A stretch of 64,000 bases of DNA from Mesaphorura yosii. Its lineage: Eukaryota; Arthropoda; Collembola; Poduromorpha; Tullbergiidae. The notes under the pieces were generated by a model. It searched no databases and was not told the origin of the DNA. It saw only the letters and a list, made by a program, of their open reading frames with translations. The position numbers were made by a program, and so were the translations under genes. The stretch spans positions 1 to 64,000 of the forward strand of contig WIXG01000368.1 of assembly GCA_009869945.1 (NCBI GenBank). Reading direction: 5' to 3'. Below are positions 35,987 to 45,250 of this stretch, piece by piece (positions within the stretch are counted from its first letter, which is position 1; each line of letters begins with the position of its first letter).

Positions 35987-37195
35987 ATGTCGAAATATAA
36001 CGTTGAAGTTGTTCCAGTCGCCAAGAGCACGCTTGGCGAAGGCCCTCATTGGGACGAGAATTCTCAACAGCTTTACTACGTGGACATCATGAACAGGTCA
36101 GTGCACCGCTACGATCCAGCAACTGGACAAGAGCACAAAGTTGTTATTGGTAAGTCCGTATAAGGTCGAGAGTCCATTTTGATGAGTCAATGAGATTTTT
36201 GCGACAGACGACGGCTCCAAGGAGAGTTCCCTGGCATTTGTCGTTCCAGTTGAATCTGAGTCAAATAAGTTCTTGATTGGATACGGTCGAGCAATTAGTG
36301 TGCTCAATTGGGATGGGAAGACATCGACAGTGAGCCCGAACGAACTCAAGACTCTTTTCGAGATTGAGGCAACTGCTCCACCGAATCGATTCAATGATGC
36401 GAAGTGTGATGGCAAAGGCAGGCTGTGGGCAGGTATAACGACACTGGCGTGTCACAGATTTTAATTTTACTGCATTTCTGACCGTTGCCTTTATTCCATC
36501 AAGGTTCGATGGGAATGGACTGGCAGAAGGTGAAGGGTAAAGGCAACTTGTACCGACTAGATGCAGATGGGCAACTCTCAAAGCAAATTGAAAACGTTGA
36601 CCTCTCCAATGGCCTCGCATGGTCTCTGGACAGCAAAACCTTCTACTACATTGATTCCATTGCGTACAGCGTCGACGCATTTGACTTTGATGCTGCCGCT
36701 GGAAAAATAAGTATGGGAGTATCCTTCTTGCATTGTGAGCATGTACTTGATATCTGTTTGAATGCAGAAAATCGTCGAGTTATATTTGACTTCAAGGCCA
36801 ACAAGCTGGAAGGAATTCCGGATGGAATGTGCATTGATACAGATGGAAATTTGTGGGTAGCGAATTTCAATGGTGGAAAGGTACGAATGTGAATTCCACG
36901 ACATAACTTGCGAATTGCCAGTGTGCGAATGCACACTAAAATCTCACGATGATTGTAGGTTCTGCACATAAATCCAAACACCGGGAAGCTGATCGACTGG
37001 ATCGACATGCCGTCAAAAAAGATTACATCAGTTGCCTTCGGAGGACCCAAACTCGACGTTCTTTACATCACATCCGCGAATTGTGATATGAGTGCTGAGG
37101 AGGTTGCGACTACAGGAGCTGGTTCTCTTTACAAGGTGGAGAATACTGAAGCCAGAGGACCATCTGCCGGAGTTCCGTATGCTGGAAAAGTTTGA
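35987..37195 (+). CDS. regucalcin (SMP-30/gluconolactonase-like) 1
   Basis: Five exons (35987-36149, 36208-36432, 36504-36710, 36768-36880, 36959-37195) give 314 residues, close to 299 in vertebrates. The six-bladed propeller metal site is visible: Glu in GEGPHW, Asn in PNRFNDAKCD, Asn in DLSNGLAW and Asp in GIPDGMCID. Other family blocks are LYYVDI, HRYDPATG, GRLWAG, GSMGMDWQ and FGGPKLDVLYITSA. Regucalcins bind divalent metal and can hydrolyse sugar lactones; in some insects relatives act in diapause or cold response. The protein has no signal peptide and should be cytosolic. All five exon lengths equal those of the downstream copy. AATAAA at 37206. Confidence 0.94.
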
Positions 37196-37738
37196 TATAG
37201 GGCACAATAAACTTTGCTTAAACACTTTGTAGCACAAAAGTGGTTAAATCATAATTAAAGTTATTTGCTTTCAATACAATCAATCCTGCGAGTTTAGTGC
37301 GGCGACATTTTAAGCATCAGCACGAACTTACATATAGTAAAGAGAGCATCTTTGTTCCGAACCTCGAGTATTATCGATGGGTTATGTAACTACTTCATGT
37401 ACTAGCATTGCTCAGTATGAAAGCACTAGGTTCCAGAGACATAACAAAAACAAGGTCAAGCATGTGGACTGCGTTTAATTCTCACTCACTCAACTGACTC
37501 CAGACTTAATTTGCATGCTGACACATTCTCAAATACAGGCACATCTGACACATCTATTCCGATTGACGGCAATCAGCAACAGCAATCAATCACATTCGCA
37601 ATTTAGCAGACAACATTTGCAACCATAATATCACCCCGAGAGCACTCGTCCACTGCAAAGATTGAAATTCCAGTTGCTACAGTCAGTATTCATTATTCAA
37701 CTTGTCACGCACGCCAGAATTCCGAGTATTACCATAAA
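37196..37738. other. intergenic between the two regucalcin genes
   Basis: AATAAA at 37206-37211 ends the first copy; the rest must contain the promoter of the second. Nothing else seen. Confidence 0.45.
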
Positions 37739-38978
37739 ATGCCAAATTACAAAGTTGAGGTTCTTCCTGTCACAAAGACCGTGATCGGCGAAGGTCCGCA
37801 TTGGGATGATAAGACGCAGCAGCTGTATTATGTGGACATAATGGGCAAAGCGGTGCACCGCTACGATCCGGCGACCGGCGAGGAGCACAAAGTTGTTATT
37901 GGTAAGCTTAAGTTTCATGAATCTAAAGTGGCGCAAACAGAGGATCAAGGCGTCATCGATGCGCTTAAATTCTGTCAGATGAGAACGGCGAAGAAGGCTA
38001 TGTGTCTTTTGTGGTGCCCGTACAATCAGACAAGAACAAGTTTGTGATTGGCTATGGCCGAGCCATTAGCGCTTTGCCGTGGAACGGAGCCACAACAAAA
38101 GTGAGCCCTAAGGTGTTGAAAACACTTCATGCATTGGAGGAGACGACACCGCCCAACCGATTCAACGATGCCAAATGCGACAGCAGTGGAAGACTTTGGG
38201 CAGGTAATCAGGATTTGATGCGAGGTTGTTGGCTTAATGTGACAATTGACAGATGACATTTCGTGGTTTGTAAAGGCTCGATGGGAATTGACTGGCAGAA
38301 GGTGAGAGGCAAAGGCGCATTGTTTCGATTGGACGCGTCCCTCGCCCTGTCACATCATGTTGGCAACATTGACCTCTCCAATGGACTGGCGTGGTCCCCC
38401 GATAACAAGATGTTTTACTACATTGACTCGATGGCATACAGTGTTGATGGGTTCGATTATGACGCGGTGACTGGAAAAATCAGTAAGCCAATATTGGAAA
38501 TGTACCAAGAGCCAATAAGTCTTCTCTGCAATTCGCTAAGTAATTTACGTAAATGTTTTTAGGCAATCGACGAGTTGTATTTGACTACAAGGCAAATAAT
38601 GTGGAAGGAATTCCAGACGGAATGTGTGTCGACTCCGACGGCAATCTTTGGGTTGCGACTTTTGATGCTGGCAAAGTAAGACATAAGCAGTCTGATATCC
38701 TTTACAGACATTTTACAAGGTATGATTATGATTTTGATTAGGTCATTCGTGTCAATCCCACCACTGGAAAACTGATCGACCAGATTGACTTGCCCTCACC
38801 GAAAATTACATCCGTAGCGTTCGGTGGGCCAAATCTCGACAATTTGTACGTGACATCTGCAAACTATGGAATGAGTGCTGACGAAATCGCAAGAACAGGT
38901 GCGGGTTCTCTGTACAAGGTCACTGGTACTGGAGCGAAAGGATTGTCGCCCGGAGTGGCATTCGCTGGGAAAGTTTAA
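37739..38978 (+). CDS. regucalcin (SMP-30/gluconolactonase-like) 2
   Basis: Exons 37739-37901, 37979-38203, 38276-38482, 38563-38675 and 38742-38978 have the same lengths as in the first copy (163, 225, 207, 113, 237) and give 314 residues. Metal-site residues are kept: GEGPHW, PNRFNDAKCD, DLSNGLAW and GIPDGMCVD. Differences are scattered: for example GRAISALPWNG here versus GRAISVLNWDG in copy 1. It is a tandem duplicate that retains every catalytic residue, so both are probably active. The next gene, on the opposite strand, ends only about 150 bases downstream. Confidence 0.94.
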
Positions 38979-39124
38979 TTAAATGCGTTTGAATTGCTTG
39001 AATGAAAACGTGAATTCTACTTGCTCAATTCTTCAGAAATACAAATCGGTTATAGAAAATGAACCCCAAAAATGCATGCGGGCGTTCAGTCTATCATTCC
39101 TGAATTATTTCCACGCAATTCGTA

Positions 39125-41307
39125 TCATGAAAATGGCTTTGGTTCCGAAATTGGCAGCCACTGATCTCCAAAGCCGGAAGTGTCAGGCGCCCTGCAAAAC
39201 AATGTTGCATTGTATTTTTGAGAAAGCATTGAAACTACAATGAAATCTCACCCAGTATCAGCAAACGACGCCCAAAGGTGGACCAGCATTTTAGAGAAAT
39301 TGTATTGTGGAGAATTGTGTCCAGTTTCTGGGAAACCGTAACTAGCGTCTGGGAACAGGAGTTGAAGTTCGTCCACATGCGCGACTCCCTTCACGTCTTC
39401 TATTGAGATGTTGACAACTTTTGCAAAACTCTGAACCCATAAACTACTTGGCACTTGTTCCGTCAAAGAGTAAAGATAAACGCTTGAAACAGAAGATGCA
39501 AAAGAGTCGATCTGTTGATGTCTCCGATGTGCTTGCACGAGGAACAATGCGGTCATGTATATTGGATGAGTGAGCTCGCGATCGGAGAACATGTTTGTGA
39601 TATTCTGTGCCGCAGAAGTTGTCAAATTGTTTCCGGTTCCAAAGTAAAAATTATGCACTACGTATACAATTTGTTCTGGCTCCATCGTGAAATTGTTCGG
39701 ATTTGGAAACAGATGCAGCGAATTAATCGCGTTTTCAACCCAATTCCTATTGAATTCCTCCAATAATTGTGTAATTTTAAGCAACCCCAACGAAGAGTCA
39801 ATGCCTTCTTGATTATTTATACCCAAGATCGTTGGTATAACATTGACGCTTGCGCCGGACTGAAAGAGTTGAAGGTCGGTGTCAGTCAGAAACGCTTCCT
39901 CTTCGCCACTGCTTGTTGACTCCGCAGATGCCATGAACGAACGGTCAATGGAAATCTCAGGGATTGTCACGACGAGTTGTTCCGGCTCCGCCTTCAGTAG
40001 GCACTCCATCAGTGTGTAAACATTGAGTTCTGCCTCGCCTCCTTTGAAGCAGTTTAATTTATTTCCGAGGTCAAATGCATTTCGCACGGGGTCGGGTGAA
40101 AAGGCAGCCGAATTCATGATTGTCCCACTTTGGCCGATCACACGGGAAAATAGACCTTTGCTCATTGGAGACACGAGATGAGCGGTTATACTGGAAGAAC
40201 CGGACGATTCACCGAATATCAACACTCTGGTCGGGTCGCCCCCAAATGTGGCTATGTTCGAATGGATCCACTTCAGGGCCAGAACTTGATCTTTCAGCCC
40301 TTGATTCCCTCGCGCAGCAGGAGTGTGAACGTTCAAATTTCCTAAGACGTGAACGTGAATTCATAACCATGAATTTTGCGATACGAACATTAAGCTTACT
40401 GTCACTGAATAACTGAAGCGTACCGAATACTCCAAGCCTATAATTGAAATTGACTAGAATCACATCTTCATCCAGGAGGTACTCGCCGCCGTTGTTTGTG
40501 CAACTTCCAGCTTGTCCGCCTCCGTGAATGTAGAGCATTACTGGCAGCGTGCTTTTCATTCGCCGATGTCTCGTGTCTCGCCTTGAGAATCGTTGAAGGT
40601 CTTCAATTGTCTAAAGACATTGCAGTGCACTGACGTAGTGTTCTTTAATTTCTCAGAATTATGCATGATACTCCTCACCTTTGGAGTAAATACGTTCAGA
40701 TAGAGACAGTCTTCGCTTCTTTCGATTCCGCGGGCTTGTTTGTCATCTTGCATACATACGGACGAGTAGAAAGTTGCATTCAGAGTGCCCGTCCAACTTT
40801 CTGGTGCTTCCGGTGGCTTAAACCGAAGTTCGTTGACAGGCGGCTTCGCGTAAGGGATCCCTGGATTCGGAAAGGAATTATCAAATTTTTGTTCCGAAGG
40901 ACGCAACGGCAACATGCCATTTACCTACCCAAGAAAGCGAGATAGTCTCGGCCGTCTCGTGTCTTCAATTTCTTCCCCATCATAGATCCTTGCCTTGTCG
41001 TCACAAAAATTCCCGTCGTCTCATTCGAGTACGGATCCACTAACCACAGAGAAATCGGCTTCGTCTTCCACAAGTGAGGATTACGCCCAAGAAGGAGCAC
41101 CAGAATGACGATGAAGGTCAGCATCAAGAGCAAGATCACTCCCCAGTGTTGAACGTTGAATTTTCTAGCCTGCTGCTTTGACCTGCGGTATCGTTTTTGT
41201 GGGGTGGGAAGCTCCGGAGCCGGAATGTTATCTCCATTAATTGGCAAGTAGCCTGTTCTCGTCGGCCCAAATAATCCCATCCTGCCTCCAAAGTCAGTGG
41301 AGACCAC
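39125..41307 (-). CDS. membrane-anchored carboxylesterase 2, truncated C-terminus
   Basis: Five exons (41307-40929, 40860-40679, 40610-40424, 40341-39252, 39191-39125) give 634 residues; a second in-frame ATG at 41280 is possible. One N-terminal helix (VILLLMLTFIVILVLLL) forms a type II anchor after a basic stretch. The active site is complete: YIHGGGQAG, FGESSGSSS, Glu in NNQEGI and His in GVAHVDELQ. It is the paralogue of carboxylesterase 1, with the same five-exon plan. The reading frame ends at TGA (39125-39127) just where copy 1 has the Trp of FEWYELRG; sequence matching the lost tail (about 25 residues) is still recognisable downstream, with a further frameshift. The tail lies beyond the catalytic His, so activity may survive. 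Confidence 0.88.
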
Positions 41308-42289
41308 TCTTGAGACTGAATTTCCAGATTACATGTTCCTGCGAATAACTGGGAAATGACAAATTCGGTTACCCTTCCTTGTGGGTAGCCTCGGATAAAT
41401 GCACTTCATTTCTGCGCAGCTGCAGCTCATTTTGTATTTGTAACCAGCTGCATTTCCTTTAACAACCAACAACCAGTCTATGACCCATGCCCACGGATCC
41501 TGGCCTGGAGCAGCATGGTTCGTCCGCGTGATAGCGTGATTTCGCTTAGTTCGCCACAGACTCAAGCCTGTCTGCTGTTTTCTGTTTATGATAAGGTTTA
41601 TTTGTTTTAAACGATAAAGTTTGACAATCACTGTGTATTGTACAATCACAGACTCACGGGGAGAGCCGAACTGCAGAGACACAATTTACGGTATGGATTA
41701 AAGTCCACCATGTAATACCTACCACAGCTTAAAGTCACCTTTGTCCCTAAACCAGTCGCCAGTAAACTCGAGTAAAGGTGCGAATGGAAGTGCATTTCGA
41801 TATGATTCCAAATGACATTCACTGTTCACTTTTTGGCTTTAGCTCAAGGATTTTCTAATACAATTGCTGCTCCCATGCACTCGAATGCACGCACCTTTCA
41901 TGTCGACTGAGCGCTGCCACGCCTGAACCGTTTCGGACAGACGAACCCAGTCTTCGTCAGCGCCATCGAGAAAGAATTAAGTCCTATCATATAGTCTATT
42001 TCATCGTGGAAAAAATACGTTGTGTTGCAGAGAAAAGTGATCGTGCGATACTCCAAAAAGCACGAAATGATCAGGATGCTTGGTGACTAAATGAGTAAGT
42101 CGAACGAAGCTTTAGTATCGACGGATTTCATTTATTGAAAATCACATGGACAAATGTGTAAATTAAAAATTCTCAAGACATCTGAATTATGCACAGGACA
42201 AATAAATGCCAATCGGTTTGAATTGTCTCCACGAAGTTTCTCAAGTGGTCAAATGACTCGAGCAGGAATCGCTCATTTCGTCATGAGGA
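41308..42289. other. intergenic, upstream of carboxylesterase 2
   Basis: Nearly 1 kb separating esterase 2 from the end of the CARD-death-domain gene on the same strand. The open frames are short and lack family resemblance. No repeat recognised. Confidence 0.45.
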
Positions 42290-43238
42290 TCATTTCTTCC
42301 TCGTATTTTTAATGGACAAAGCCTTGGCCTTCAGTTTTTCTATAAGCAAAGTCAAATACTTAATCAGTGGCCACCAGCCAGCTATGCCCGTCTAACCTAC
42401 CAGTGAGACCGGTGAGCAAGTGCTCCTCCAGTAAGTCCAACAAATCTTGGAAACTACCTCGGCGCTGAGCAGCCCATAGCTGCATTGTGTACATAATTGC
42501 CTCATGAAGTTTATCTTCATCCTTCAACAATTTGTGTATCTTCACTTGATCCGTGGCCTGACGAGCAATTTTCGGGTAAACTTTGGACCAATCGAAGATT
42601 GCCTGGACATCATTGCTGATAATCTCAGTGATGGGAGTCACCATCAATTCGGTAACTGCAGGAGGTCAAAATAAGGTAGGGTTTAGTAATTCTTACGCAA
42701 ACAATGTTAATTCATTCAGCACAGGTTACCTGTGAAACTGTAATCTGCATTTGATTTTGCAGTTGCAGGACCAGGAGCTTGACTGGAGTCAGATGCCGTG
42801 GGCGCCTCGTTCTCGATTAACAGACCATGCGTCTGAGCAAAAACTGGGTCCGTATTCGACAAATATTTCTTCATTTCATGGACCAAATCCGACTGAGCCG
42901 TACCCGAAGTATTTTCAATTATGCCGACGAAGGTAGCCACGTGCTTGTAATCTCTGTGAAGCGATAAACACCTGCGAATTCACTTCTGAACTTTCTACAA
43001 GAGTTAGCACGAACAATTGGTACGACTCTTACGCTGCTTGCAAAATGATGCAAAGCTTTCGTCGATTTTCAGCAGTTGATAGGTCCTTAATCGTTTCGTT
43101 TCTCTGTTCATCACTCAAAACACCCTTACCGTGCAGACGGTCCAAAACTGAATTATCCTTCACCTTGTCAATTATGTCCAGTGAAAATTCTTTGTAGAAG
43201 GCTTTCTTTTTTCGGTCCTTTTCTTGTAAGGTGTCCAT
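42290..43238 (-). CDS. CRADD/RAIDD-like CARD plus death-domain adaptor
   Basis: Four exons (43238-43033, 42953-42730, 42655-42401, 42339-42290) join in phase to 244 residues (human CRADD has 199). The N-terminal 90 residues fit a CARD: VLDRLHGKGVLSDEQ, RRKLCIILQAADY and the final helix NTSGTAQSDLVHEMKKYL. A Pro/Ala/Ser-rich linker follows. Residues about 145-225 fit a death domain: FDWSKVYPKIARQATD, then TMQLWAAQRRGSFQDLLDLL. The end is basic (RKK). CRADD links death receptors or PIDD to caspase-2 through its CARD. Domain order is the best evidence; identity with CRADD itself needs a profile search. The ATG at 43238 is chosen because an upstream stretch resembles untranslated leader. Confidence 0.72.
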
Positions 43239-43615
43239 TTTTCTCTGCAATTACGACACACGATGGCACGACCCAACCAACTCAACTCTCAATTCATGAT
43301 CGTCATCGTCACTGTTCAGTTTTCATTGCGATAAAGTGGCGTTAGTAGTTTCGCGTTGCGATTCATGTCAGATAAGATAAGCCGGTTGCAGTGCATCACA
43401 TGAAACTATAGACATAAAGCTACATTCAGTTTGGTTTTCTTTATCTGTGAAAAATGTTTAAACTATGAGTCAAGTTTCATTCGAAATCAGAATTTATTTG
43501 AGCCTTTCTTAAGCACACCGGATTAACGTGCAAATCGTGGAATGGAGAATCGAGTCGTATGAATGAGCCTCGCAATTTCGAGTTTGATATGAAAGTGCTC
43601 TCATTAAAGCTGCAG
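43239..43615. other. intergenic between two minus-strand genes
   Basis: Short spacer between the basic unknown gene and the CARD-death-domain gene, probably containing the latter's promoter. Nothing recognised. Confidence 0.45.
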
Positions 43616-45250
43616 CTACCCCGACTTGGATTTTCTTTTGACGCTAGAACGCTTTAAACTTAATTTCCGAGCTGTTTTGGCCATGGCCGGAATGTGCTTT
43701 AGTTTCACATTGTTGTTGCGAATTTCGACCAGCCCTATGGCATAGCAAAGGATTAAACAGTCGTTCTTTGACAAATTAACAGACAAATTTTGATACACAC
43801 GACACACACCTCCACTTCTCGTATGAAACGATGTCTCAATCACTTCTCGGAATTTCATTCCTACCTGCTCCAATAGCGTTGGTCGTCTCTCGACGAATTG
43901 ACAATTAATGAATGAGTACCTGCCAAAGTATGATGGATAAAGGGCAGCAACCTGTAACGCTCCAGGACTCTCGCTCAATGCGTACTTACGTATGGCCGCC
44001 TGCGAAACGCGAGTACACTTTCTCTTGGAATAACTGCAAACAAGTGCCGTTCACTTTTCCATCGGGGCCTTTCTGGGCTGGCTTGAACATACAGTTCTTG
44101 AAAATTTCAGTGATTGATGGCGACACAGAATCCAGTCCCACCTCCTGTTCAGCCTGGGCTTGAATTGAGTCCACCTCGTCCGAAATTTTTTCAGGGATAT
44201 TGGAGCATATTATCTTGCAATTGACGAACCTGCAAAAGTACTAGATGCATCAGCTACTGGATGGATTTAATTGTTTCTGCATGCACAACTACTCCCTTCG
44301 CGGTGACAAGTTCATGCAGTTTGATTCCAACGACAAGAAGCGAATACACATCTTCACGACAACTTCTAAACTAAAGGTACACATGCACAAATGCAAATGA
44401 AGAGATGTAGATGTAAACAATGAACAAGCAATGAACTTTATTGTATTCTCAGGTACTTTCAAAACCTAACCTAGCCTAATTTCACCTAAACCCGTTCTCC
44501 ATGTACCACAAAACATTTACCGAAATCATGCCAAAAGTAGATCAAGAACTGCACCAAGTGGGTAAATATTTTCACCAGACATACATTGGCACGAACTGGG
44601 ACCCACCTAAAATTCCACCGCGCCAATGGAACGTTTACTGCAGGCTGAATAACGGAATACCATGAACTTCAAATCTCATCGAGGGTTGGCACAATCGGTT
44701 TCAACAAAAATTGGGCGGACACAGACCTTCGATGTGGAGGTTTCTTCTTGAATTATTGAGAAACCAGAACCGCACGGAAAATACATACCAATGCATTAAA
44801 ATTAACCGATTTCCAAGTCACATGAGCAAGAGATATGTACGGACAAACAAGAAACTGAAACACATATATCGAAAATTTCGTGTGACGCCACGCCACGTAC
44901 CTTTCTCGCAAAAGTCACCTACCTTGCAAAATATATATAAAAAGCATGTTGCTTGTGTTTTAAAAACGTGAATTTTTCATTGATTATGACGACAACTATT
45001 TTTTCGACACTTTCATGTTTTCACTAAAGTTTCATTGTGTTGGCCAACATATCACAATTCGACATTCCATATGCTTCATGGTTTTACGTTTAGACAATCT
45101 GCCAGTTGTTTCAAGAAATCTGATTCGGCAATTTCCCGCTCGACAATCTGGGGCGGAATCTCTCATCTATACTGACCTGATTTCTTCCGTCTCCGCGTCA
45201 TCGCTGCCGTTGCACACCTCCAACTCTGCAGGTGAGATTGAGTCCTCCAT
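43616..45250 (-). CDS. unknown basic protein, MULE relic in intron 1
   Basis: Three exons (45250-45177, 44229-43990, 43919-43616) join in phase to 205 residues. I do not recognise the family. The N-terminus is acidic (MEDSISPAELEV), the middle mixed alpha/beta in character with several Cys, and the C-terminus strongly basic (ARKLSLKRSSVKRKSKSG), which looks like a nuclear-localisation signal. Intron 1 is about 950 bases, far longer than is usual here, and holds a decayed MULE fragment on the opposite strand. No known motif is visible, so no function is proposed. The acceptor for exon 3 was chosen to keep the only long open frame; an earlier acceptor at 43952 would break it. It lies 5' of the CARD-death-domain gene. 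Confidence 0.6.
44281..44971 (+). mobile_element. MULE transposase relic inside an intron
   Basis: Two pieces of a Mutator-like transposase remain. The first (44281-44380) reads SLRGDKFMQFDSNDKKRIHI, comparable to the region just before the catalytic domain in the FLYWCH-MULE gene at the start of the window. The second (44501-44971) has the family C-terminal motif LIEGWHNRFQQKLGG then PSMWRFLLELL. The whole catalytic middle is missing, and TGA at 44663-44665 replaces the Arg codon of the usual RTNN stretch (CGA to TGA). It lies antisense in intron 1 of the unknown basic protein. Terminal repeats were not identified. Confidence 0.72.

Noticed and set aside
44230..44375. Minus-strand open frame SCREDVYSLLVVGIKLHELV that could be an exon joined through a 28-base intron
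   Set aside because: It is the antisense of a MULE transposase fragment, and the alternative first exon at 45177-45250 joins in phase without an implausibly small intron.
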